This document shows, piece by piece, positions 1-6,953 of a stretch of 17,236 nt of DNA. Made by a program: the position numbers and the translations under genes. The stretch spans positions 2,159 to 19,394 of the forward strand of contig QUDE01000030.1 in the NCBI GenBank assembly GCA_003477405.1. Reading direction: 5' to 3'. Source of the DNA: Ruminococcaceae bacterium AM07-15. GTDB taxonomy: Bacteria > Bacillota > Clostridia > Oscillospirales > Butyricicoccaceae. Every line of letters begins with the position of its first letter. Positions within the stretch are counted from its first letter, which is position 1. The notes under the pieces were generated by a model. That model searched no databases. It worked only from the letters and a program-made list of their open reading frames with translations, and was not told where the DNA came from.

Positions 1-21
1 AGGGCCTGGCGGCTTTTTTTT
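1..21 (+). terminator. Right end of an intrinsic terminator (cut by window edge)
   Basis: A short GC-rich segment runs directly into eight T residues at 14-21. This is the usual right arm plus U tract of a rho-independent terminator for a gene lying left of the window. The left arm is not visible, so the hairpin cannot be confirmed. Confidence 0.4.
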
Positions 22-63
22 CGGGGAAAATGAGAACTTCTTTTGAACAAACAGTCTCTTTGC

Positions 64-93
64 TTGACGGAGCCTTTTCTTTTTGAGTAAGAT
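64..93 (+). promoter_or_regulatory. Candidate sigma-A promoter for the gene at 141
   Basis: TTGACG at 64-69 matches five of six -35 consensus bases. TAAGAT at 88-93 is a moderate -10, with an 18-nt spacer. It lies in AT-rich DNA about 50 nt before the start codon. Read from sequence only. Confidence 0.45.
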
Positions 94-140
94 AAAAGAC
101 AAAGACGCAAAATGCTGATTTGATGCAGATGGGAGCCAAT

Positions 141-908
141 ATGAAAAGGAAAAAACTTTTTTGCTGTGGAATTTTGCTGGCCTTGTGTTTGGGGATTCAT
201 GGGTGGGCCGCCCCTTCCGATCTTCTGCTGCAGGAAGGGGAAATGGATTTTGATCAGGTGTATGAACTGCTGACGGCTCTCACTCCAGAGGAGCTTCTGG
301 CCGATATGGAGCGGGCCTATGAGGTGGTGGCCGACAGTCCCCACGGTGAAGAGGAAGATGTGCTCACTCCCTGGACGGCGGCGATGATCGACCGGCTGGA
401 TGAATTCAGCGATGAGGATTTTCTGTCCATTATTTTGGACAAAAGCCGTTCCACTGCCTTTCGGGCGGCGGTGATCCAGCTGCGGGAGATGCAGACAGGT
501 GGAGAAGAGACCGATGAGCGCCTGTATCAGATGCTGCTGGATGAGCAGGAGGAAGAGTATCTGCGCACCACTTTGCTTCTGCATCTGGAGTTTTCCACCC
601 CCTCTCAGCAGCAGCTTCTCCAGCAGCTGGCGCAGCAGGATGGAGACCTGGGAGAATACGCCGAAAAAAAGCTGGAGTGGAGCAGCCGGGAGGAAAACTA
701 CGAGCAAACATCCCGCCCCCAGGAGGAAGAAGTCCCGGAAACCCAGGACAGCGCCTCGGCAGAGCCGGTTTCGCCCGAGCAGGAAGAAGAGAGACAGGTG
801 TGCTGGACCATTTTGCTCTTTTCCCTCAGCTTTCTGGTGGGGGCCGGGGTATGGCGGCAGCTGGGAGGAGGTTTGTTCCCGCCGGAGCAGCCAGAGCAGG
901 AGGAATGA
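141..908 (+). CDS. Secreted/membrane-anchored acidic protein, unknown function
   Basis: I do not recognise this 255-residue protein. The N-terminus (MKRKKLF, then a hydrophobic stretch ending near GWAAP) looks like a Sec signal peptide. A second hydrophobic segment at about residues 221-240 (CWTILLFSLSFLVGAGVW) would anchor the C-terminus, leaving a short acidic tail. Between them is an acidic, Glu/Gln-rich, predicted helical region. It includes a stretch around residues 110-165 reminiscent of HEAT-like helices (leucine-rich, with Gln runs), followed by a low-complexity Glu/Pro/Ser linker. An in-frame ATG at 120 exists, but the ATG at 141 is preferred: it has GGGAG 5 nt upstream and places the basic KRKK directly before the hydrophobic core. 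No terminator follows; the next gene has its own promoter. Localisation is inferred and function is unknown. Confidence 0.7.
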   Translation: MKRKKLFCCGILLALCLGIHGWAAPSDLLLQEGEMDFDQVYELLTALTPEELLADMERAYEVVADSPHGEEEDVLTPWTAAMIDRLDEFSDEDFLSIILDKSRSTAFRAAVIQLREMQTGGEETDERLYQMLLDEQEEEYLRTTLLLHLEFSTPSQQQLLQQLAQQDGDLGEYAEKKLEWSSREENYEQTSRPQEEEVPETQDSASAEPVSPEQEEERQVCWTILLFSLSFLVGAGVWRQLGGGLFPPEQPEQEE

Positions 909-914
909 GGGGCT

Positions 915-943
915 TTGCTTTTTGTGTGAGAAGCTGGTATACT
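915..943 (+). promoter_or_regulatory. Extended -10 promoter for the GNAT gene
   Basis: TTGCTT at 915-920, a 17-nt spacer, then TATACT at 938-943 preceded by TG at 935-936 (extended -10). Transcription would begin around 950, only about 4 nt before the ATG at 954. This argues that translation starts at the downstream TTG at 978. Confidence 0.65.
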
Positions 944-977
944 GTCTTTTGTAATGATTTTCAAAGGAGAGGATAAT

Positions 978-1430
978 TTGATCCGCGAGATGACAGCCCA
1001 GGATGAAAAACGGTATTTGGACATGGGCCAGGAGTTTTACAGCAGCAATGCTGTACTGCATCCCATCCCCAGGGAGATTTACCACAAGAATTTTCAGGAG
1101 ATGCTTCAGGGCAGCCCCTACATCAAAGGGTATATCATCGAAAAAGATGGCCAGACGGCAGGATATATGATCCTGTCGTTCACCTATTCTTCGGAAGTGG
1201 GGGGCATGGTGGTGCTCATTGAAGAGCTGTTTCTCCATGAAAACTTCCGTGGATGCGGCCTGGGCACCGAAGCGCTGGATTTTGTTCGGAAACAATTTCC
1301 TCATGCGGCCCGGTTCCGTCTGGAGGTGACACCGGATAACGGCGGGGCGGCCCGTCTCTATGCCCGCAAGGGTTTTGAGCCGCTGGACTACCGCCAGATG
1401 GTGATCGACCCGCCGGCGGAAAGCCGATAA
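978..1430 (+). CDS. GNAT-family N-acetyltransferase
   Basis: A 150-residue cytoplasmic acetyltransferase that would move an acetyl group from acetyl-CoA to an amine; the substrate cannot be told from sequence. The acetyl-CoA pyrophosphate-binding motif A is visible as LHENFRGCGLGTEAL (RGCGLG at residues 91-96). Motif B follows as N121...AARLYARKGFEP, the usual NxxAxxLYxxxGF pattern. Length is typical of single-domain GNATs. The start is taken as TTG at 978: it has AAGGAGAGG at 964-972 correctly spaced upstream and gives the usual MIREMT opening. The in-frame ATG at 954 has no ribosome binding site and lies almost at the predicted transcription start. It appears monocistronic, with its own promoter and a terminator at 1436-1464. 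Confidence 0.85.
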   Translation: MIREMTAQDEKRYLDMGQEFYSSNAVLHPIPREIYHKNFQEMLQGSPYIKGYIIEKDGQTAGYMILSFTYSSEVGGMVVLIEELFLHENFRGCGLGTEALDFVRKQFPHAARFRLEVTPDNGGAARLYARKGFEPLDYRQMVIDPPAESR

Positions 1431-1435
1431 GGCAC

Positions 1436-1464
1436 AAAAGCCGCCCTGTTTGGGGCGGCTTTTT
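1436..1464 (+). terminator. Intrinsic terminator after the GNAT gene
   Basis: GCCGCCC (1440-1446) pairs with GGGCGGC (1453-1459) around a 6-nt loop. The stem is extended by A-T pairs and followed by TTTTT. It begins a few bases past the GNAT stop codon. Confidence 0.88.
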
Positions 1465-1493
1465 ATAAAACAGAAAAGTGTGGGAAAAAGAGA

Positions 1494-1502
1494 AAGGAGA
1501 GG
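1494..1502 (+). promoter_or_regulatory. Ribosome binding site fixing a TTG start for the MATE gene
   Basis: AAGGAGAGG ends 7 nt before TTG at 1510. The reading frame is open back to 1450, but that part lies inside the preceding terminator hairpin. The nearby ATG at 1503 is in another frame. This site is nearly identical to the one before the GNAT TTG start. Confidence 0.7.
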
Positions 1503-1509
1503 ATGTGCG

Positions 1510-2877
1510 TTGACAGGGGAAGTGAAGAAAAAAAGGGTGGCCACCGATATGACTCAGGGCAATCCGGCCAAATTGATTTGTCTGTTTGCCTTGCCGCTGC
1601 TGTTTGGAAATGTGCTCCAGCAGCTTTACAACATGGTGGACAGCATTGTGGTGGGTAACTTTGTGGGAGATGCCGCCTTGGCCGCCGTGGGAACCGGTTT
1701 TCCGGTGATTTTTATGCTGGTGTCTTTGTTCATGGGTCTGGGCACCGGCGCCACCGTGATGATCTCCCAGTTTTATGGGGCGGGGGACAAGGAAAGCCTG
1801 CGCAAAACTGTAGCCACCATCTATAACGCCATTCTGGTGGGGGCCGTGCCGCTGACCATTCTGGGTATTTTGCTGGCAGGGCCGCTGCTGCGCATGATGA
1901 ATGTGCCGGAAGATGCCTATGGTATGGCCCGCACCTATGTGATGGTGGTCTTTGCCGGAGTTGTGGGCAACCTGGGGTACAATGTGAATGCCGGTATTTT
2001 GCAGGGACTGGGCAACAGCCGTACCACGCTGCTGTTTCTGTCCATTGCCTGTGTGATCAATATCGTGCTGGATCTGGTGTTTGTCATTGTGTTCTCCTGG
2101 GGCGTGATGGGTGTGGCCCTGGCCACCATCATCGCTCAGTTCTGTTCCTGGCTGTTCGGTATTTTTTATATCAACAAGCATTACAAGGAAATTCGCATTC
2201 GCCCCTTCCATTGGGATTTTGACCGGCATCTGTTTGGCAGGGCCATGAAGCTGGGCATTCCTTCCGGCATTCAACAGGCGCTGTTTTCCGTGGGAGTCAT
2301 GGTGCTGCAAACGCTGATCAACCGCTATGATACCGCTTTTATCGCTGGGTTCCAGGGGGCCAATAAACTGGATACCTTTGGATTTATGCCGGTACAGAGC
2401 TTTGCCATCGCTGTGACCACCTATGTGGGGCAGAACATCGGTGCTGGCAAAATGGAACGGGTCAACCGGGGAATGTGGTATACTGTGGCCATGTCGGCCG
2501 CCGTCAATGTGGTGGTGGCTATTTTCCTGGTGCCCCTGGGGCCGGTGTGTATGCGGCTGTTTTCCCAGGACCCCCAGGTGATTGCAGCTGGCTGTGCTTA
2601 TCTGGATCGGATCATGCCTTTTTATGTGGTCTTTTCCTTTATGTTCATTCTGAACGCAGTGATGCGGGGAGCCGGAGAAACCATTGTGCCCATGATCTCC
2701 ACCCTGATTTCTCTGTGGCTGGTCCGTATCCCGGTGGCTTATTTCCTGGCAGATCATTTTGGCCGGGACAATTTGTTCTATTGTTATGTGATCGGCTGGC
2801 TGGCCGGTGTGGTGTTGTCCGGCCTTTACTACCTGTCTGGAAGATGGAAGAACAAATCCATTGTGGCGCGTACATAA
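1510..2877 (+). CDS. MATE-family multidrug/toxin efflux transporter
   Basis: A 455-residue integral membrane protein of the multidrug and toxic compound extrusion family. These proteins export cationic or other small molecules in exchange for Na+ or H+. The opening LFALPLLFGNVLQQLYNMVD followed by SIVVGNFVG is typical of clostridial MATE proteins. The two MatE halves lie at roughly residues 20-185 and 240-405; the second half includes a GIPSGIQQALFSVG segment. About twelve hydrophobic segments are spread over the whole length, normal for the family. The start is a TTG with a strong ribosome binding site; an ATG at 1549 is a weaker alternative. No clear terminator follows, but a new promoter lies at 2946-2954. 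Substrate is unknown. Confidence 0.92.
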   Translation: MTGEVKKKRVATDMTQGNPAKLICLFALPLLFGNVLQQLYNMVDSIVVGNFVGDAALAAVGTGFPVIFMLVSLFMGLGTGATVMISQFYGAGDKESLRKTVATIYNAILVGAVPLTILGILLAGPLLRMMNVPEDAYGMARTYVMVVFAGVVGNLGYNVNAGILQGLGNSRTTLLFLSIACVINIVLDLVFVIVFSWGVMGVALATIIAQFCSWLFGIFYINKHYKEIRIRPFHWDFDRHLFGRAMKLGIPSGIQQALFSVGVMVLQTLINRYDTAFIAGFQGANKLDTFGFMPVQSFAIAVTTYVGQNIGAGKMERVNRGMWYTVAMSAAVNVVVAIFLVPLGPVCMRLFSQDPQVIAAGCAYLDRIMPFYVVFSFMFILNAVMRGAGETIVPMISTLISLWLVRIPVAYFLADHFGRDNLFYCYVIGWLAGVVLSGLYYLSGRWKNKSIVART

Positions 2878-2945
2878 ATAAAGGAAAACCGCTTTATAGG
2901 CTGCCTTTTCGGGGAAAATTGCTCATTTCTTTTTGAGAGAGTCTA

Positions 2946-2954
2946 TGGTATACT
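2946..2954 (+). promoter_or_regulatory. Extended -10 promoter element upstream of the PepSY-like gene
   Basis: TGGTATACT, a TG extension plus a good -10 hexamer, followed by an AT-rich run. The matching -35 position (TTTCTT, 2926-2931) is poor, as is common with extended -10 promoters. Predicted leader is about 60 nt. Confidence 0.5.
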
Positions 2955-3021
2955 AAATATATATGTCCTCTCTCAGAGGAGCGTTTTGAAAACAACGGAC
3001 AAACCCGTAAGGAGTGTAAGA

Positions 3022-4140
3022 ATGTCTCAGAAAAAGAAAAAGAATTCCGTCTCTCAGCCTGCGGTGCCCAAAAAGAAAAGATGGCTCCGGGTGCTGGTGA
3101 TTGTTCTGGTATCTCTGGCTGTGTGGGGCGGCGCCTGCTATTTCTGCTATGCCTATGGCATGAATCAGGAGAAAAACCGCTTGGCGGAGATGCTGGACCC
3201 CGATCAGGCCGAACAGGCCGACAGCCTGAAATGGGTCATGGCTGTGGATGAGCCCATGACCGATGAACAGTTGAAAGAACGGACCAAGCTGATTTTGGGA
3301 GATATCGAATTCCAGGTCAAATGCTTTGGCCGCAAGACCAATGCAGACGGCACACCGTTCCTGGGTGACGATGGGAAGCAAACCCATATCACCTATGAAA
3401 GCGCATTGGAGCAGGGGCTCTTCCAGGAACCCGATGTGGCGGACATGGAAGTGTACACCACCAGCGATCCGGAACGGGGCTGGGATCTGCGGGTCGTGGA
3501 GACCCCCATGGGCAATGTGACTTACCGCAGCAAGGATGAAAGCGTTACCCGGGTCAGCCGGTTCTATACCGCCGATTCGGAAGCCAATGCGCCCATCGAA
3601 ACGGCCACAGAAGCGGTGGAGCGGGCCAATGCCTATTATAACTGGGGCTTGCCTTTCCCCACCGGTTATGAGATGAGCGGCGTCACACAGGAGGAGGGCC
3701 AGTGGGTGGTCACCTATCAGCGGGTGGCCCGGTTGAAGAACCTGCCCAAACTGCGCTCCCAGGGCCAGACTGTGCAGGTGGTTATCTCCGCAGAAGACGG
3801 CGAGATGATCTCTGCCGATTGTCTGGATCTGATGCTCATTCAGGTGGGAAGTGACCAGAAGCCCATTTCTCAGGAAGAAGCCGTGAAGGCCGCAGAAAAA
3901 AGCCTTGCAGAGGGCGGTATTTCCGGTGCGGTGTTCCAGGCTGCTGAGTATGCCATTGTGGAGCCCAACTTCATCTTCACTCCCAAAGAGGGAGGCTACA
4001 GCTACGATCCGGAGACCCATTTGACCCGGGCCGTGTGGAGTGTGGTGTTCATCCATGAAGACGAAACTCCTGGTAGCTATGAGGTGTATATCGACGCCTA
4101 TACTGGTCAGCCCTTGGGCGGTCTGATCCACGAAGAATAA
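3022..4140 (+). CDS. Single-pass membrane protein with PepSY-like C-terminal domain, function unknown
   Basis: A 372-residue protein with a lysine-rich cytoplasmic N-terminus (KKKKN, PKKKR). One transmembrane helix spans about residues 21-45 and a large extracytoplasmic region follows. The C-terminal 90 residues resemble PepSY/YcdB/YpeB-type repeats: a helix ISQEEAVKAAEKSLAEGG, then strands AVWSVVF, then YEVYIDAYTGQP. A related helix-strand unit may lie near residues 190-275 (ETATEAVERANAYY...VVISAEDGEMIS). Some two-component accessory proteins such as YycI have a similar layout, but I cannot place it there with confidence. The start is ATG 3022 with TAAGGAG seven nt upstream; an in-frame TTG at 2986 is less likely. 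It is monocistronic, with a strong terminator right after it. It is another membrane-anchored PepSY-like protein in the same window as YpeB. Confidence 0.75.
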   Translation: MSQKKKKNSVSQPAVPKKKRWLRVLVIVLVSLAVWGGACYFCYAYGMNQEKNRLAEMLDPDQAEQADSLKWVMAVDEPMTDEQLKERTKLILGDIEFQVKCFGRKTNADGTPFLGDDGKQTHITYESALEQGLFQEPDVADMEVYTTSDPERGWDLRVVETPMGNVTYRSKDESVTRVSRFYTADSEANAPIETATEAVERANAYYNWGLPFPTGYEMSGVTQEEGQWVVTYQRVARLKNLPKLRSQGQTVQVVISAEDGEMISADCLDLMLIQVGSDQKPISQEEAVKAAEKSLAEGGISGAVFQAAEYAIVEPNFIFTPKEGGYSYDPETHLTRAVWSVVFIHEDETPGSYEVYIDAYTGQPLGGLIHEE

Positions 4141-4155
4141 TTAGATTGTATCCTC

Positions 4156-4186
4156 AAAAGCCCGCCGAAGCATTCGGCGGGCTTTT
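4156..4186 (+). terminator. Strong intrinsic terminator
   Basis: A perfect 14-bp stem: AAAAGCCCGCCGAA (4156-4169) pairs with TTCGGCGGGCTTTT (4173-4186) around a 3-nt loop. The A and T runs on either side mean it could work in both directions. Confidence 0.92.
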
Positions 4187-4192
4187 CTATGC

Positions 4193-4220
4193 CGAAAAAG
4201 TAGCTTAGGCCACTTTTTCG
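4193..4220. repeat. Hairpin-forming inverted repeat in the 4187-4404 gap
   Basis: CGAAAAAGT (4193-4201) pairs with ACTTTTTCG (4212-4220). One mismatch and two further G-C pairs lie inside, closing a TTAG loop. It lies just after the terminator and could be a back-up terminator. Purpose unknown. The roughly 325-nt gap 4141-4465 holds this repeat, another at 4276-4308, the palindrome GCGTGCACGC at 4238-4247, and a promoter. No convincing gene is visible there. Confidence 0.5.
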
Positions 4221-4275
4221 AATTTCTGCAAGGGTCTGCGTGCACGCTATGGCGCACACTTGTCCCTTGAAAAGT

Positions 4276-4308
4276 GCAAAAATCCACGCACAAGTCGCGG
4301 CTTTTTGC
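4276..4308. repeat. Second inverted repeat in the same gap
   Basis: GCAAAAA (4276-4282) and TTTTTGC (4302-4308) are perfect complements. The 19-nt GC-rich interior has a possible CGC/GCG inner pairing. Function is unknown; with the neighbouring hairpin it may mark a non-coding RNA or a decayed element. Confidence 0.35.
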
Positions 4309-4404
4309 GAATCAATAGGGGTAGGGCAAACGGTCTCCCTTCTTTGCCGAAATCGGTTGGATAAAACAGAGCGAAGAATGCTTCAGAAGCATTTTGATGC
4401 TTTG

Positions 4405-4433
4405 TTGACAGCGGTTTATTCCGGGTGTATCCT
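4405..4433 (+). promoter_or_regulatory. Sigma-A promoter of the flavoprotein/FrhB operon
   Basis: A perfect -35 TTGACA at 4405-4410, a 17-nt spacer, and -10 TATCCT at 4428-4433 (four of six consensus). The expected transcript start is near 4440, about 25 nt before the ATG at 4466. Confidence 0.72.
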
Positions 4434-4465
4434 AAAATCAAACAAAAGAAAGGATGGAAGCGGAT

Positions 4466-4993
4466 ATGAACATTTTGATCGTCAGTGGAAGCCCTCGCAA
4501 AGGGGGAAACACCGATATTATGGCGGAGACCTTCCGGGAGGAAGTGGTGAAAAAGGGCCATCAGGCAGAACTGGTCAGCCTGAGCGGGAAGAAAATAGCC
4601 CCTTGCCTGGGATGTCAGTATTGCTTTGGCCACGACGGGCAGTGTGTCCAGAAGGACGACATGGCCCAGCTGCTGGAAAAGGTGGACCAGGCCGATTTGC
4701 TGGTGCTGGCTTCGCCTATCTACTGGTTTGATGTGAGTGCCCAGCTGAAATGCTTTATCGACCGGCTCTATGCCCGTGGCAAAAAGGGCTTCCATCACAA
4801 TCAGGCGGCGCTGCTGCTGGATTCCGGCTCTCCTGGCGTATACGATGCGGCCATCAGTCAGTACAAAGCCATCTGCTCCTATTTGAAATGGGAGGACAAG
4901 GGCATCGTCACCATTCCCGGTATGAAGCAAAAGGGGGATATGGCCCAAAGCGCCGATCTGGAGAAAGTGCGCCAGCTGGCCAGGAGTTTGTAA
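4466..4993 (+). CDS. Iron-sulfur flavoprotein-like NAD(P)H/FMN reductase (flavodoxin fold)
   Basis: A 175-residue cytoplasmic redox protein of the NADPH-dependent FMN reductase/flavodoxin-like superfamily. The FMN phosphate loop is SGSPRKGGNT at residues 7-16, and the flavin-contacting segment LASPIYWFDVSAQLKCFIDR lies near residues 80-100. Cysteines C47, C50, C53 and C60 form CX2CX2CX6C. That fits the compact CX2CX2CX4-7C motif that holds a [4Fe-4S] cluster in archaeal iron-sulfur flavoproteins, so it probably carries both FMN and a cluster. Start: ATG 4466 opens directly with the first strand, MNILIVSGSP; the in-frame ATG at 4454 would add four residues. It lies 3 nt before the ferredoxin/FrhB gene, so the two are surely co-transcribed and may exchange electrons. 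A paralogue lies at 15230. Physiological substrate unknown. Confidence 0.85.
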   Translation: MNILIVSGSPRKGGNTDIMAETFREEVVKKGHQAELVSLSGKKIAPCLGCQYCFGHDGQCVQKDDMAQLLEKVDQADLLVLASPIYWFDVSAQLKCFIDRLYARGKKGFHHNQAALLLDSGSPGVYDAAISQYKAICSYLKWEDKGIVTIPGMKQKGDMAQSADLEKVRQLARSL

Positions 4994-4996
4994 GGG

Positions 4997-6109
4997 ATGG
5001 ACCAGGTTTACAAAGAAAAAGCACTGTGCTGCGGCTGCGGCGCCTGCAAGTCCGCTTGTCCCTATGGAGCCATTGAGATGCAGCCCGATGAGGAAGGCTT
5101 TCTTTATCCGGTGATCCGGAAGGAACTGTGCCGGGACTGCGGCCTGTGTCAAAAGATCTGCCCTTTCCCTGAGGGAAAAGGGGTAGGATCAGAGCCGATC
5201 TTTTATCTGGCCAAGCACAAAGATGCCAGGGTGCTGTCCCTTTCCACCTCTGGCGGGGCGTTTACCGCCCTGTCGGACGCCATGCTTCGCCGAGGCGGGG
5301 CAGTTTATGGAGCGGTGCTGGATAAAAACCTTCAGGTGTGTCATGCCCGGGCTGTGACTCCGGAAGAGCGGGACTCCATGCGGGTGTCCAAATATGTGCA
5401 AAGCCGCCTGGGGGATACCTTCTCTCAGATCAAGGCCGATTTGCTGGAGGGCCGCCCCGTGCTTTTCACCGGCACGCCCTGCCAGAATGCCGGCCTGCGG
5501 GCCAGTTTGGGGACACTGGGGGAGAAGGATGAGCTGGTGTGCTGCGATGTGATCTGTTATGGCATCCCCAGCCCTGGGGCCTGGGAAGGCTATAAAAAGC
5601 TTCTGGAGCAGGAGCGGGGTGGAAAGCTGAAATGGGTCTCCTTCCGCTCCAAAGCATTGGGCTGGAGCCGGGTGGGAAGCAATAAGATCTTCCAGTACCA
5701 AACCAGCACCATGCCGGTGCGAGGGGAGGACCCACGGTTTTATCAGATGTTTTTCGAGAACCGTTCCATCATCCGGCCCAGCTGCGGAAACTGTCCCTAT
5801 CCGCAGCCATATCGGTGCACCGATGTGACCATTGCCGATTATTGGGGCATCGAAAAGTTTGACCCCCGGGCCTATGACAGCCGGGGAGTCAGTTTGATTC
5901 TGGTATCCACTGCCAAAGGGGAGCGGCTGCTGAAAGAGTGCGCCGGAGATCTGATGCTGGAACAAAGGCCCGGGGAAGAGGCCCTGTCCCAGCAAGGCCG
6001 CCTGCAAGGGCCGGTACAGCTGCCGGAAAACCGGCAGGAATTCTGGCGTATCCTGAGGGAAGAAGGGCTGGAAAAGGCTCTTTCCTGGGCATTTCCAGAG
6101 AAAAAGTAA
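4997..6109 (+). CDS. Ferredoxin-domain/FrhB-like Fe-S flavoprotein (coenzyme F420 hydrogenase/dehydrogenase beta family)
   Basis: A 370-residue protein. The N-terminal 60 residues hold two classic [4Fe-4S] motifs: CX2CX2CX3CP at C11/C14/C17/C21 and again at C45/C48/C51/C55. The rest matches the FrhB/FdhB family. A TSGGAFTALSDAML segment and RVSKYVQSRLGDTF mark the N-domain. GTPCQNAGLR and CCDVICYGIPSP follow, then further cysteines and TIADYWG in the C-domain. Known members bind FAD and Fe-S clusters and pass electrons to F420, ferredoxin or other carriers. Non-methanogens have many members of unknown substrate, some encoded with polysaccharide genes. Start ATG 4997 has AGGAG at 4982-4986 inside the previous gene. 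It is the second gene of a redox operon and is followed by a terminator. Family is confident, reaction unknown. Confidence 0.9.
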   Translation: MDQVYKEKALCCGCGACKSACPYGAIEMQPDEEGFLYPVIRKELCRDCGLCQKICPFPEGKGVGSEPIFYLAKHKDARVLSLSTSGGAFTALSDAMLRRGGAVYGAVLDKNLQVCHARAVTPEERDSMRVSKYVQSRLGDTFSQIKADLLEGRPVLFTGTPCQNAGLRASLGTLGEKDELVCCDVICYGIPSPGAWEGYKKLLEQERGGKLKWVSFRSKALGWSRVGSNKIFQYQTSTMPVRGEDPRFYQMFFENRSIIRPSCGNCPYPQPYRCTDVTIADYWGIEKFDPRAYDSRGVSLILVSTAKGERLLKECAGDLMLEQRPGEEALSQQGRLQGPVQLPENRQEFWRILREEGLEKALSWAFPEKK

Positions 6110-6122
6110 AGAGAACAAAAGA

Positions 6123-6152
6123 AAAAGCCGCAGGAGTTCTCCTGCGGCTTTT
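6123..6152. terminator. Bidirectional terminator between convergent units
   Basis: AAAAGCCGCAGGA (6123-6135) pairs with TCCTGCGGCTTTT (6140-6152) around GTTC, a 13-bp perfect stem. It lies 13 nt past the FrhB-like stop and 11 nt past the nadE stop on the other strand. A tracts and T tracts on both sides suit termination of both transcripts. Confidence 0.9.
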
Positions 6153-6163
6153 GTGCTGTTTCG

Positions 6164-6895
6164 TTAGTCTTCGGTGTAGATCAGGGGCATACGCCGTTTG
6201 TGCTCGGTGACCCGGTGGGCCCGCTGGATGATCTGGTCGTGATCGTTGCCGCAGGAACCGGTGGCCATGTAGGATTCGATTTCGTTGTAGGTGACGCCCA
6301 TCTCATCCTCATCGGTCTGGCCTTCAAACAGCCCGGCGGAGGGAGCTTTTTTGATGATGTTTTCCGGGGCCTGCAAATAGGCCAGGAATTCGTAGATCTC
6401 GGTGACCGTCAGGTCGGAAATGGGGTTGAAGTCGCAGGCGCCATCGCCCCATTTGGTGAAGTAGCCCATGTATCGTTCGCATTTGTTGCCGGTGCCTGCT
6501 ACCAAAGCGCCCCGGGTCTGGGCAATGGCATACAGAGTGGTCATCCGCAAGCGGGGAGCGATGTTGCCCAGGGAGGGCTGGCTCAGTGTTTCCACCCCTT
6601 CGATCTGGCGGCAGATGGCCTGCTTCACTTCGGTGAGGTCCACCGTCACCGTCTCGATATGGAACTGCTCGGCCACGGCCAGAGCATCCACCATGTCCTC
6701 ACCGAAATTCCGGGAGGACTGGCAGGGCATGGCTACGCCCAGTGTGTTTTCGCAGGCCAGCTTGCACAGAATGCCCACCAGGGCGCTGTCCTTGCCGCCG
6801 CTGTTGCCATAGACGATGCCCTGGCAATGGGCGTCCTTCAGGGCAAATTGGATAAAGGCCACTCGCTTTTTCAGTTCTTGTGCGTAATCTCTCAT
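6164..6895 (-). CDS. nadE: NH3-dependent NAD+ synthetase
   Basis: A 243-residue enzyme that amidates nicotinic acid adenine dinucleotide to NAD+ using ATP and ammonia, the last step of NAD synthesis. The ATP pyrophosphatase loop SGGKDS is at residues 32-37. Further family signatures are TGNKCERYMGYFTKWGDGACD and, later, PSAGLFEGQTDEDEMG. There is no glutaminase (nitrilase) domain, so this is the short ammonia-using form. Start: ATG 6895 with AAAGGACGGAG just upstream. The frame stays open to 6976, but that part covers an intergenic hairpin and the end of the previous gene. It is the last gene of the purA-purF-carA-carB::dapF-nadE cluster, 58 nt after dapF, and ends at the shared terminator. 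Confidence 0.95.
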   Translation of the reverse strand: MRDYAQELKKRVAFIQFALKDAHCQGIVYGNSGGKDSALVGILCKLACENTLGVAMPCQSSRNFGEDMVDALAVAEQFHIETVTVDLTEVKQAICRQIEGVETLSQPSLGNIAPRLRMTTLYAIAQTRGALVAGTGNKCERYMGYFTKWGDGACDFNPISDLTVTEIYEFLAYLQAPENIIKKAPSAGLFEGQTDEDEMGVTYNEIESYMATGSCGNDHDQIIQRAHRVTEHKRRMPLIYTED

Positions 6896-6916
6896 GTGAC
6901 TCCGTCCTTTTTCAGA

Positions 6917-6944
6917 GCCTTCTCCGGCCGAAGCCGGAGAAGGC
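6917..6944 (-). other. Intercistronic UUCG-tetraloop hairpin between carB::dapF and nadE
   Basis: On the - strand GCCTTCTCCGGC and GCCGGAGAAGGC form a perfect 12-bp stem capped by TTCG, closed by a C-G pair: the very stable cUUCGg tetraloop. The stem is followed by TCTGAAAAAGG, so there is no U tract for intrinsic termination. More likely it blocks exonucleases, separates expression levels or marks a processing site. Structure is seen; role is inferred. Confidence 0.7.
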
Positions 6945-6953
6945 AGCTTGGTA

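Noticed and set aside
2476..2484. TGGTATACT inside the MATE gene as a promoter
   Set aside because: No -35-like sequence lies 17 nt upstream and no gene starts nearby; it falls within conserved coding sequence.
1216..2757. A 513-codon - strand frame opposite the GNAT and MATE genes
   Set aside because: Composition is His/Gln-rich and it runs through a terminator and two genes with clear families on the + strand.
4240..4731. A 163-codon + strand frame, and an opposing - strand frame at 4247-5152
   Set aside because: Both run into the flavoprotein gene in other frames, have no ribosome binding site or domain, and cross the consensus promoter at 4405-4433.
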